Origin: Marinospirillum sp.
Lineage (GTDB): Bacteria; Pseudomonadota; Gammaproteobacteria; Pseudomonadales; Halomonadaceae
DNA: 12,587 bases
Assembly: GCA_007116195.1 (NCBI GenBank)
Contig: SKIX01000243.1
Location: 1-12,587 of the forward strand
Direction: 5' to 3'
Positions 6,124 through 12,587 of this stretch are shown here, one piece after another. The stretch's first letter is position 1, and every line of letters starts with the position of its first letter. The position numbers were made by a program, and so were the translations under genes. The notes below the pieces were generated by a model, which saw nothing but the letters and a program-made list of their open reading frames with translations, was not told the DNA's origin and did not search any database.

Positions 6124-8940
6124 ATGCAGTTGTCGTTAAGGACCTGGTTACTGGTCACTTGTTTCTTACCAGCCTGGCTGCTTATCCTGTTGGGCGGGGG
6201 CTGGTTGTTGCTGAGTTATTTTGATAGTAAAGAACAGCAACTAGTTGATCGAGGCCAGTTGACCTTGACTCACCTGGCTCCCAGCCTTGCCATGAAGATG
6301 GCTGATATGGAGCATTTACCCCAGATACGTCAGCTATCTGAGCAGCTTCTTGAAGCTAGTGATGTACGAGCCTTTTCGCTTTATGATCATCAGCGCAGCA
6401 GCCTTTTGCACGCTGGGCCGAGCATGAGGCCTTTAATTGACAATAGTGAACTACGCTGGTCACAAGTAGGCCAATTGGCTGTAGAAAGTGACACCCTGAG
6501 GTTTATTGAGCCTATCTATGAGCTTCCTGGTGGTCGCGATCTAGGCCGCTTCCGTCCTGGCTACTCTCCTTTGCTGCTGGGTTGGGCTGAGCTGGAGCTG
6601 GCAAGAACACCCACTTTATTACATAAGTATCGTGTGCTCTTCTTCAGTGGGGTGTTGTTACTGGCCTTGATGTCACTGAGTTTTATGCTGGCACACTACC
6701 TGGCTCGCTATCTCAGTAAACGCATGGATGAACAGGCGAGCTTTACGCGCTACCTGGCGCTGGGTGAGCGCCCAGAAATAGCAATTAATTCTAGTGTGAC
6801 TGAGTTGGCTGCTTTGAATTTAAGCCTGGCCAATTTGTCGAGCCAAATAGGACTACGTGAAGACAGCTTGCAGCAAGCAATTGATGAAGTTCGTGAAGAT
6901 GCTTCTCGAAATTTGGAAACAATCGAAATTAAAAATATTGAGCTGGATCGTGCTCGTAAGGATGCTTTGGAGTCCAGCAGAATTAAGTCAGAGTTTCTAG
7001 CTAACATGAGTCATGAAATACGGACTCCTTTGAATGGCATTATTGGTTTTTCTAACCTGCTATCACGCACTCAGATGGATAGCCGACAAAAAGAGTACCT
7101 AGGTCATATCCTGGGTGCCTCAGAAACCATGTTGGGTATCATCAATGATATCCTTGATTTTTCGAAAATCGAAGCCGGCAAATTGGTGCTGGAAGACGAG
7201 CCGGTTGATGTGCGTGAGTTGCTTGATGCCTGCTTGTCACTTTTAGCGCCTCAAGCGCATCGGCAGCAACTTGAGTTAATAGGTCTGGTTTATGACGATG
7301 TGCCCCGTTTGGTTAAAAGCGACCCCTTAAGATTAAGACAGCTACTGACTAATCTACTGAGTAATGCACTTAAGTTTACCAAGCAAGGCGAAGTGGTCGT
7401 TAGAATTATGCTGGATGAGGAAGAGGTTGCTGAAGAGGAGCTAAAAACCGGTAAGCTGCACCTGCGTTTTGCTGTGAGTGATACCGGTATAGGCCTTAAT
7501 CCGGTGCAGCGTAAAAAACTTTTTCGCGCTTTTTCGCAAGCCAATACTTCGCAAACGCATCAATTTGGAGGTACTGGGCTGGGTTTGGCTATTTGTAAAC
7601 AGCTAGTGCAGCAAATGGGTGGTCAAATAGATCTTCAGAGTGAAGAGCATAAGGGCTCGGTTTTCTGGTTTACTTTGCCTTTAACGGTTCTGGAGGAAGC
7701 CAGTGAGCCCTTGCCTTGGCTTAGAGGTCGCGAGTTGGCTATTTTAGAAAGCCACCAACTAACTGCCAGGGCTTGGGCGCACCAACTTAAGACCTGGGGT
7801 GCACAAGTGGATGTTTTCCATAGCCCTGAACCCCTGCTTACTCAACTGAACCAGAAACCTTACGCAGCTTTAGTTGTGGGTATGAGCCGCCAGCAAGCTA
7901 GCTCACCGTTATGGCTCGATGCTTTAGGTCAAATACAAAATCAAGCCCCCAGCTTGCTATTACTGAATACCTCGGAACCTGAAATTTATAACCGGCTTAA
8001 ATGGCGGGTTAGCGAATATTTGCTGCTTAAGCCCCTTTCTGTACCTCGTTTTAAAAAAGCTTTAGAGCAGTTGCTGGAAATTTCTACAAACGAAGCTAAG
8101 GCTTTGCCTGCTACTGAAGGCTGGGTACCCGAACTAGGTAATAAAATTAAAATTCTTGCTGTTGATGACACCCCATCTAATTTATTGCTGCTGACCACGC
8201 TTCTAGGCCAGTTGGGTTTTGAGGTAGTGCAGGCGGTGAGTGGTGAAGAAGCAGTCGCTAAAGTGCAACAAGAAGCGATCAGCCTGGTTTTTATGGACAT
8301 TCAAATGCCAGGTATGAATGGAGTAGAGGCAACTCATGCGATAAGGGCATTAGGCCATGCCTATCGCAGTCTCCCGATTGTTGCTTTAACAGCTCATGCT
8401 GTTAGTGAAGAAAAAAAACACTGGCTACAATCGGGTCTGAATGATGTGCTGATTAAACCACTGGATGAGCAACGCTTGATGGATCTTTTACATCGTTGGC
8501 TGGGCGATCGCTTTATAGGTGGTTTTGCTAATTCTGAAAAAGATTCAGAGGCCAGTACTGAAGCCTGGCAGGCGAGCCCCGTTGATCGTGATTTGGGTGT
8601 GCGCTTGGCGGCTGGCCGTCCCGAGTTAGCTGATGAGCTTTTAGGGCTCTTGTTGGATTCCTTGGACGCCAGTAAAGCAGCCATAGCTGCAGCTATGGAG
8701 CAGCAAGATGACGAGCAGCTCTTAGAGGCTGTACACCGTTTACATGGTGCAAGTCGTTATTGCGGTGTGCCCTATTTGGCACAGCTTACAGAAGCTATGG
8801 AAACTCAGCTTAAATCTCGACAGGCAGCTTTAGTTCAAACCAGTGCAGCCCAGCTCTTTAATGAAATTGATCGTTTACAAGAGTGGCAGCAACAAGAATA
8901 CCGGCCTGACTGGCATACCCGAGCCAATCAAACCCGCTAA
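6124..8940 (+). CDS. gacS: GacS/BarA-type tripartite hybrid sensor histidine kinase
   Basis: This inner-membrane kinase is expected to phosphorylate a GacA/UvrY response regulator, which drives Csr/Rsm small RNAs controlling carbon flux and secondary metabolism. The 938 residues read: TM1 (about 8-31), periplasmic sensor (about 32-169), TM2 (about 171-192), HAMP (about 192-245), DHp domain with His297 (SHEIRTPLNGIIGF), ATPase domain with Asn414 (LLSNALKF), Asp453 (DTGIG) and GGTGLGL (482-488), a receiver-like region without conserved acids (about 534-652), a true receiver with Asp681-Asp682, phospho-Asp725 (FMDIQMPG), Thr756 and Lys778, and a C-terminal HPt domain with likely phospho-His871 (VHRLHGAS). 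Order and length fit GacS/BarA. The start is 2 bases after the mazG stop; the best Shine-Dalgarno (AAGGA, 6107-6111) lies inside mazG, implying coupling. The partner regulator is not in the window, so the Gac assignment rests on architecture. Confidence 0.9.
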   Translation: MQLSLRTWLLVTCFLPAWLLILLGGGWLLLSYFDSKEQQLVDRGQLTLTHLAPSLAMKMADMEHLPQIRQLSEQLLEASDVRAFSLYDHQRSSLLHAGPSMRPLIDNSELRWSQVGQLAVESDTLRFIEPIYELPGGRDLGRFRPGYSPLLLGWAELELARTPTLLHKYRVLFFSGVLLLALMSLSFMLAHYLARYLSKRMDEQASFTRYLALGERPEIAINSSVTELAALNLSLANLSSQIGLREDSLQQAIDEVREDASRNLETIEIKNIELDRARKDALESSRIKSEFLANMSHEIRTPLNGIIGFSNLLSRTQMDSRQKEYLGHILGASETMLGIINDILDFSKIEAGKLVLEDEPVDVRELLDACLSLLAPQAHRQQLELIGLVYDDVPRLVKSDPLRLRQLLTNLLSNALKFTKQGEVVVRIMLDEEEVAEEELKTGKLHLRFAVSDTGIGLNPVQRKKLFRAFSQANTSQTHQFGGTGLGLAICKQLVQQMGGQIDLQSEEHKGSVFWFTLPLTVLEEASEPLPWLRGRELAILESHQLTARAWAHQLKTWGAQVDVFHSPEPLLTQLNQKPYAALVVGMSRQQASSPLWLDALGQIQNQAPSLLLLNTSEPEIYNRLKWRVSEYLLLKPLSVPRFKKALEQLLEISTNEAKALPATEGWVPELGNKIKILAVDDTPSNLLLLTTLLGQLGFEVVQAVSGEEAVAKVQQEAISLVFMDIQMPGMNGVEATHAIRALGHAYRSLPIVALTAHAVSEEKKHWLQSGLNDVLIKPLDEQRLMDLLHRWLGDRFIGGFANSEKDSEASTEAWQASPVDRDLGVRLAAGRPELADELLGLLLDSLDASKAAIAAAMEQQDDEQLLEAVHRLHGASRYCGVPYLAQLTEAMETQLKSRQAALVQTSAAQLFNEIDRLQEWQQQEYRPDWHTRANQTR

Positions 8941-8942
8941 GA

Positions 8943-10298
8943 CTAGATGCCGAGGCACTTGGCAAAATCAGGTTGAAGGACGCGGATCAATTTGGCGACC
9001 TTGTGCAGTGTTTCTGTGTACTCTTCTTCAGCAACTGAGTCAGCGACTAGCCCACCGCCACCCCAAAGATGCAGTTGTTTGCCATCAGCAATAAAAGTGC
9101 GTATCGCAATATTAAAGTCGGCATGTCCACGATCATCCAGGTAGCCAATAGACCCGCAATACACACTGCGTCGACAAGGCTCCAGCTCTTCAATGATTTG
9201 CATTGCTCTAAGCTTGGGTGCGCCTGTAATTGACCCGCCAGGAAAGCTGGCCTGCAAAAGATCAAAAGCGTTTTTGTCCTTTGCTAGTTCACCTGTAATA
9301 CGACTCACCAGGTGGTGAACATAGCTGTAGCTTTCAAGGGTAAAAAGATCAGGTGTTTGAATGCTGCCGGGTGTGCAAACCCGCCCTAAGTCATTTCTTA
9401 GCAGATCAACAATCATCAAATTTTCTGCTCTATCTTTAGGGTGGTTTAACAGGTCTTGCTGTAAAGCCTGGTCGCTGGCTGCATCTAGGCCGCGGGGTCG
9501 AGTGCCTTTGATCGGCTTGGTTTCTACTTGACGGTTGGCCGTTAACTGTAAAAAGCGCTCGGGCGACAAACATAACAGCTGTTGTTGGCCGTAGTTCAAG
9601 TAAGCAGCAAAAGGAGCATTAATTTGCTGTTGAAGCTTTAGCCAAACAGGCTCCAGGCAGCCTTGATACTCAGCAGAAAAACGCTGGGCCAGGTTAACCT
9701 GGTAGGCGTCACCTGCTAGCAGGTAGGCTTGCACTTGTTTAAAGCGTTTTAGGTAGTCTGCTTTGCTAAGGTTACTGCTAAAAGGTGTTAGCAGTTTAAA
9801 TTGAGGTGAGTTCAGAGTAGGTTTACTGTTAACTGCAGCTAATAACTGTTGATAAAGCTCATCAGAGAAATAACCGCTAAGCCAAGTCGTTTGATGAAGA
9901 TGATCAGAAACCAGAGACCAGCGATAGTAACCAAGACGCACCCAGGGTAAGTCTAAGTCATCGGCTGCGAGGCTAGGCAAGTCTTCAAATAAACGCCCAG
10001 CATCATAGCTGAAATAGCCAAGCCAACCACTGATAAAAGGTAGGTCTAAAGGAGGTTTACTAGACTCCGAGTCAGGGTGCTGTTGAGCTGTTAATTGCTC
10101 CCTGAGCTGCTGTTGATCGACAAGCCTATTGATTTCAAGGCGCTGTAAAGGGTCAGCGCAAGCAATACTAAAGCGTCGACCTGGATGCTGAGAAGCGCCG
10201 CTACTCAGTAAGGCAGGCCAGGGCAGAGGAGCTAAGGCAGCAAGCAGCTGTTCGTCTTGACTGTAAGGAAGCTGAAGAAAGCGTAACTGTTGCGTCAT
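8943..10298 (-). CDS. pabB: Aminodeoxychorismate synthase component I
   Basis: PabB converts chorismate to 4-amino-4-deoxychorismate using ammonia supplied by the PabA amidotransferase, the first committed step to p-aminobenzoate and folate. The 451 residues match the family (E. coli 453). The N-terminal half (FISGWLGYFSYDAGRLFE) and the chorismate-binding C-terminal half are both complete. Diagnostic is Lys264 in the KPIKGTRPR motif: PabB enzymes carry this lysine, while anthranilate synthase TrpE has alanine there. Also seen are GDAYQVNLAQRF, DLLRNDLGRV, FPGGSITGAPK (352-362) and LWGGGGLVADS near the end. The start fits the N-terminus of known PabB proteins (LPWPALLSSG lines up with LPWAMLLHSG of E. 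coli), but no good Shine-Dalgarno precedes it. The gene is convergent with the kinase gene and divergent from the prp regulator. Confidence 0.95.
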   Translation of the reverse strand: MTQQLRFLQLPYSQDEQLLAALAPLPWPALLSSGASQHPGRRFSIACADPLQRLEINRLVDQQQLREQLTAQQHPDSESSKPPLDLPFISGWLGYFSYDAGRLFEDLPSLAADDLDLPWVRLGYYRWSLVSDHLHQTTWLSGYFSDELYQQLLAAVNSKPTLNSPQFKLLTPFSSNLSKADYLKRFKQVQAYLLAGDAYQVNLAQRFSAEYQGCLEPVWLKLQQQINAPFAAYLNYGQQQLLCLSPERFLQLTANRQVETKPIKGTRPRGLDAASDQALQQDLLNHPKDRAENLMIVDLLRNDLGRVCTPGSIQTPDLFTLESYSYVHHLVSRITGELAKDKNAFDLLQASFPGGSITGAPKLRAMQIIEELEPCRRSVYCGSIGYLDDRGHADFNIAIRTFIADGKQLHLWGGGGLVADSVAEEEYTETLHKVAKLIRVLQPDFAKCLGI

Positions 10299-10336
10299 TA
10301 ACGAGTGTCTTAATCAGGGTTTATAAGAAAGGGGCT

Positions 10337-10365
10337 ATTGTAACCCCGTAGCTGCTTGCCGTCCT
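10337..10365 (-). promoter_or_regulatory. Weak candidate promoter for pabB
   Basis: On the - strand TACAAT (10342 to 10337) matches the -10 consensus at five of six bases. With a 17-base spacer the -35 position reads AGGACG (10365 to 10360), only three of six. It would give a leader of roughly 30 bases before the pabB start. No better pair was found, so treat it as a guess. Confidence 0.25.
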
Positions 10366-10386
10366 CTCAGGAGGCCTTTTTGACAA

Positions 10387-10398
10387 GTTGTTGACAAC
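10387..10398. promoter_or_regulatory. Dyad 1, candidate operator for the GntR-type regulator
   Basis: GTTGT-TG-ACAAC is a perfect inverted repeat with 5-base arms and a TG centre. The core TTGTTGACAA is identical to that of the dyad at 10546-10557. The site is 88 bases upstream of the pabB start and about 180 bases upstream of the regulator start. Short AT-flanked dyads of the TTGT..ACAA type fit what FadR/FCD-type GntR proteins bind (family knowledge); the link to this regulator is inference from position. Confidence 0.5.
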
Positions 10399-10501
10399 CT
10401 GCTGCGCTTCCTAGCTTAAGTGTGACTAGCTGGTTCTTGCTTAAATCTTTTAAAAACAATTATCTAGAGTTTTTTGCATTATTTTTAGACTAAGGTTTTA
10501 G

Positions 10502-10530
10502 TTGACCTTTTGGGGGTGGGTGTCTACAGT
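10502..10530 (+). promoter_or_regulatory. Candidate sigma-70 promoter of the prp regulator/operon
   Basis: TTGACC (10502-10507, five of six to consensus) and TACAGT (10525-10530, four of six) are separated by exactly 17 bases. Transcription would begin near 10537, giving a leader of about 43 bases before the regulator ATG. The spacer is unusually G-rich, and the 70 bases upstream are AT-rich and could act as an UP element. The dyad at 10546-10557 would lie at about +9 to +20, a good position for repression. Called by eye only. Confidence 0.5.
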
Positions 10531-10545
10531 GCAGCCAAGATCAAT

Positions 10546-10557
10546 ATTGTTGACAAT
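10546..10557. promoter_or_regulatory. Dyad 2, candidate operator just downstream of the prp promoter
   Basis: ATTGT-TG-ACAAT is a perfect inverted repeat with 5-base arms and a TG centre. It shares the ten-base core TTGTTGACAA with dyad 1, 159 bases away centre to centre, close to 15 helical turns. It lies between the candidate transcription start and the regulator ATG at 10580. The likely ligand is the GntR/FCD protein encoded next door, giving autoregulation and control of prpB and prpC (inference). Confidence 0.55.
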
Positions 10558-10579
10558 GTTTAAGTGAGTTGCTGAACGC

Positions 10580-11290
10580 ATGAACCAAGAAGTTGGTTTG
10601 GATAGTCGTACCCTGGCTGATCGTGTTTTCGAAGAGTTACAGGATGCCATAGTAACAGGTGGTATTGCGCCTGGTAGTAAAATTACCGAACCTGGCTTGG
10701 CGAAAGAGTACGGTATTTCGCGTGGCCCTTTGCGTGAAGCCATGCGCCGTCTTGAAGGTCGCCATCTGGTCACGCGCATACCTCATGTAGGTGCCAGGGT
10801 TGTTTCCTTATCTTTAGAAGAGTTATTAGAGCTTTATGAGGTTCGCGAAGCCATGGAAGGTATGGCTTGCCGACTTGCCGCTCGGCAGATGCCTCAGAAT
10901 GAGATAGATGGCTTGAAAGCCCTGCTGGAAAAACACGAGGCACAAGCCGAGTTGCAACAAAACCTCGCGTATTATCAAAAAGAGGGTGACCTCGATTTTC
11001 ATTATCGTATTGTTCAGGGTAGCGGTAATCGCAAGCTAAGCGAACTGCTATGTGGTGAACTCTATTATTTAGTGAGAATGTATCGTTACCGTTTTAGTGC
11101 AACGAGTGGTCGCCCCAAGCGAGCTTTTGAAGAGCACTATCGAATCGTTGATGCCATAGAGCAGCATGATGAAGAGTTGGCGGAAATGCTGATGCGTCGG
11201 CATATTCGTGCATCCCGTGATAACGTTGAACAGCGTTTGCGGGAACAAGAGTCCTTACCTAGGTCAATCGATAACCCTAATCCGGTTTAA
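10580..11290 (+). CDS. prpR: GntR-family (FCD/FadR subfamily) regulator of the prp operon
   Basis: A 236-residue transcription factor. The N-terminal winged helix-turn-helix (about 8-75) is a clear GntR type: LADRVFEELQDAIVTGGIAPGS, then ITEPGLAKEYGISRGPLREAMRRLE, then a wing ending in GARVV. The C-terminal all-helical FCD ligand domain (about 80-225) keeps the usual metal ligands: Asp137 and His141 (DLDFH), His186 (EEHYRIV) and His208 (RRHIRAS). Its place directly before prpB (15 bases) makes it the probable regulator of propionate catabolism, possibly sensing 2-methylcitrate or a related acid; the ligand is inference. It is unrelated to the sigma-54-dependent PrpR of E. coli and Salmonella, so the symbol refers to role only. 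The ribosome-binding site is weak (AGTGAG about 10 bases upstream). Two matching dyads upstream suggest autoregulation. Confidence 0.88.
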   Translation: MNQEVGLDSRTLADRVFEELQDAIVTGGIAPGSKITEPGLAKEYGISRGPLREAMRRLEGRHLVTRIPHVGARVVSLSLEELLELYEVREAMEGMACRLAARQMPQNEIDGLKALLEKHEAQAELQQNLAYYQKEGDLDFHYRIVQGSGNRKLSELLCGELYYLVRMYRYRFSATSGRPKRAFEEHYRIVDAIEQHDEELAEMLMRRHIRASRDNVEQRLREQESLPRSIDNPNPV

Positions 11291-11305
11291 TAAAGAGGAA
11301 AAAAC

Positions 11306-12199
11306 ATGTCCCAGAAATTAACTGCTGGCGGACGCTTCCGCAAAGCCCTAAAAGAAAATAACCCACTACAGATCGTCGGTACCATTAATGCCTACCATGC
11401 CATGATGGCAACCCGTGTTGGTCACCAAGCTATCTACTTGTCCGGTGGTGGTGTAGCCAATGCCTCCTATGGTCTGCCAGATCTGGGCATGACCAGCATG
11501 AATGATGTCTTGGAAGATGTGCGTCGTATTACCAGCGCTGTGGATACGCCGCTGCTGGTGGATATTGATACCGGTTGGGGCGGCGCCTTCAACATGTCAC
11601 GTGCCGTTAAGGAAATGATCAAAGCGGGCGCAGCGGCTGTTCACTTGGAAGATCAGGTACAGCAGAAGCGTTGTGGTCACCGTCCTAACAAAGAAATCGT
11701 TTCTTTGCAGGAAATGGTCGATCGCGTTAAAGCTGCTGTGGATGCTAAAACCGATGACGACTTCTTTATTATTGCACGTACCGATGCTTTCCAAATGGAA
11801 GGTTTGAATGCTGCGGTTGAGCGCGCACAAGCGTGCCTAGAAGCCGGTGCAGATGGCATCTTCGCTGAAGCTGTACACACCCTGGAAGACTACAAAGCCT
11901 TTGCGGATGGCATTAACGGTGCTCACCTGCTGGCCAATATCACTGAGTTTGGTGCTACGCCCTTGTTCAATAAGAAGGAGCTGGCAGAAAACGGTGCTTC
12001 CATGGTTCTTTACCCACTCTCAGCTTTCCGTGCTGCCAACAAAGCCGCGTTGAATGTGTTCCAGCATCTGTTGGATGATGGTGACCAGAAAGCGGTTGTT
12101 GATACCATGCAAACACGCATGGAGCTTTACGATTTCTTAAACTATCACGATTTCGAGCAAAAGCTGGATGAGCTTTTTGCTCAGGGTAAAAACAAATAA
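11306..12199 (+). CDS. prpB: 2-Methylisocitrate lyase
   Basis: PrpB splits 2-methylisocitrate into pyruvate and succinate, the last step of the methylcitrate cycle that removes propionyl-CoA. The 297 residues match the family (about 295). The catalytic loop KRCGH carries Cys123, the same number as in the E. coli enzyme. The metal-binding segment VDIDTGWGG, the HLEDQ motif, IARTDA and [11 protein letters not shown] are all present. The KRCGH loop together with the short length separates it from isocitrate lyase (over 400 residues). A strong ribosome-binding site, AGAGGA at 11294-11299, lies 6 bases before the ATG, much better than that of the regulator gene. This fits an enzyme made in larger amounts from the same transcript. 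Gaps are 15 bases to the regulator and 35 to prpC. Confidence 0.97.
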   Translation: MSQKLTAGGRFRKALKENNPLQIVGTINAYHAMMATRVGHQAIYLSGGGVANASYGLPDLGMTSMNDVLEDVRRITSAVDTPLLVDIDTGWGGAFNMSRAVKEMIKAGAAAVHLEDQVQQKRCGHRPNKEIVSLQEMVDRVKAAVDAKTDDDFFIIARTDAFQMEGLNAAVERAQACLEAGADGIFAEAVHTLEDYKAFADGINGAHLLANITEFGATPLFNKKELAENGASMVLYPLSAFRAANKAALNVFQHLLDDGDQKAVVDTMQTRMELYDFLNYHDFEQKLDELFAQGKNK

Positions 12200-12234
12200 A
12201 ACACCTGACTATTTATTGATAAAGGGGAAGTCTT

Positions 12235-12587
12235 ATGTCTGATACTGCACCTGTTAAGCCGAAGCCCAAAAAGTCTGTTGCCCTGTCGGGTACTGCAGCT
12301 GGTAATACTGCACTCTGTACTGTGGGTCGCAATGGTAATGAGCTGCACTATCGCGGCTATGACATTCTGGATTTGGCCGAGAAGTGTGAATTTGAAGAAG
12401 TGGCCTACCTGCTGGTCCACGGCAAGCTGCCTACTCAGGCTGAACTCAATGCTTATAAAACCAAGCTGAAAGCACTGCGTGGCCTGCCCGCTGCGGTCAA
12501 GACAGCTCTGGAGCAGTTGCCACCTTCGGCTCACCCGATGGACGTGATGCGTACCGGTGTATCGGTACTGGGTTGTGTTAAGCCTGA
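12235..12587 (+). CDS. prpC: 2-Methylcitrate synthase, N-terminal part (3' end outside window)
   Basis: PrpC condenses propionyl-CoA with oxaloacetate to form 2-methylcitrate. The frame is open from ATG 12235 to the window edge, giving 117 full codons of a protein usually near 375 residues. After a Lys/Pro-rich lead of about 13 residues it reads KKSVALSGTAAGNTALCTVG, then the citrate synthase-type block LHYRGYDILDLAEKCEFEEV, AYLLVHGKLP and HPMDVMRTGVSVLG. The ALCTVG and RGYDI segments are typical of methylcitrate synthases. A strong ribosome-binding site, AGGGGA at 12223-12228, sits 6 bases before the ATG. It is surely co-transcribed with prpB. The antisense frame over this stretch is a shadow. 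The active-site residues lie beyond the edge and cannot be checked. Confidence 0.95.
   Translation, partial: MSDTAPVKPKPKKSVALSGTAAGNTALCTVGRNGNELHYRGYDILDLAEKCEFEEVAYLLVHGKLPTQAELNAYKTKLKALRGLPAAVKTALEQLPPSAHPMDVMRTGVSVLGCVKP

Noticed and set aside
9047..9265. Second - strand open frame inside pabB
   Set aside because: It sits in another frame within the conserved chorismate-binding domain of pabB and has no sign of translation.
8943..10298. Anthranilate synthase component I (trpE) as an alternative call for the - strand gene
   Set aside because: Lysine in the PIKGT motif and the 451-residue length point to PabB; TrpE has alanine at that position and is longer.
10363..10381. Short hairpin CCTC-TCAG-GAGG followed by CC and five T, terminator-like on the + strand
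   Set aside because: The stem is only 4 bp and no + strand gene ends upstream of it, since pabB runs the other way.
10411..10431. Direct repeat CTAGCT at 15-base spacing, with a TGTGA half-site resembling a CRP site
   Set aside because: The TGTGA has no TCACA partner at the right distance, and a six-base repeat in AT-rich intergenic DNA is expected by chance.
10550..10555. A perfect TTGACA that could be a -35 box for the regulator gene
   Set aside because: With normal spacing its -10 would fall at about 10573-10578, where the sequence is not -10-like and almost touches the ATG at 10580. It is better read as part of dyad 2.
12181..12534. Antisense open frame over the start of prpC
   Set aside because: It lies opposite well-conserved prpC coding sequence and shows no recognisable protein features.

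Overview
The window looks like chromosomal core DNA from a gammaproteobacterium, probably near the Oceanospirillales/Pseudomonadales. The clues are a PEP carboxylase of the E. coli type, a relA-mazG pair beside cysM, a GacS/BarA-type tripartite sensor kinase, and a prp (2-methylcitrate) operon led by a GntR/FCD regulator. The species cannot be named from this stretch. I see no mobile element, phage gene, CRISPR array, tRNA or rRNA.

Layout. (1) Bases 1-914 hold the C-terminal third of ppc, closed by a clear intrinsic terminator at 945-971. (2) Bases 1010-2010 hold two small genes of unknown function whose stop and start codons share one base: a membrane-anchored DUF2489-type protein and a YaaR/DUF327-type protein. 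(3) Bases 2042-8940 hold cysM, relA, mazG and a gacS/barA-type hybrid kinase, all on the + strand with gaps of 40, 14 and 2 bases. (4) Bases 8943-10298 hold pabB on the - strand, meeting the kinase gene tail to tail with 2 bases between the stop codons. (5) Bases 10299-10579 are a 281-base divergent intergenic region with a plausible sigma-70 promoter for the regulator gene and two near-identical dyads sharing the core TTGTTGACAA. (6) Bases 10580 to the end hold the GntR/FCD regulator (prpR-like), prpB, and the start of prpC, cut by the window edge.

How the genes work together. The central block groups stress and metabolic control: RelA makes (p)ppGpp, MazG hydrolyses NTPs, and the GacS/BarA-type kinase is expected to feed the GacA/UvrY-Csr pathway. 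The last block is the propionate-detoxifying methylcitrate cycle (PrpC makes 2-methylcitrate, PrpB cleaves 2-methylisocitrate), probably controlled by the adjacent GntR regulator through the two dyads.

Nearly everything is a recognisable family in ordinary form. I do not see a convincing undescribed system. The items most worth a second look are the DUF2489/YaaR pair, the paired dyads before prpR, and the tight relA-mazG-gacS arrangement.
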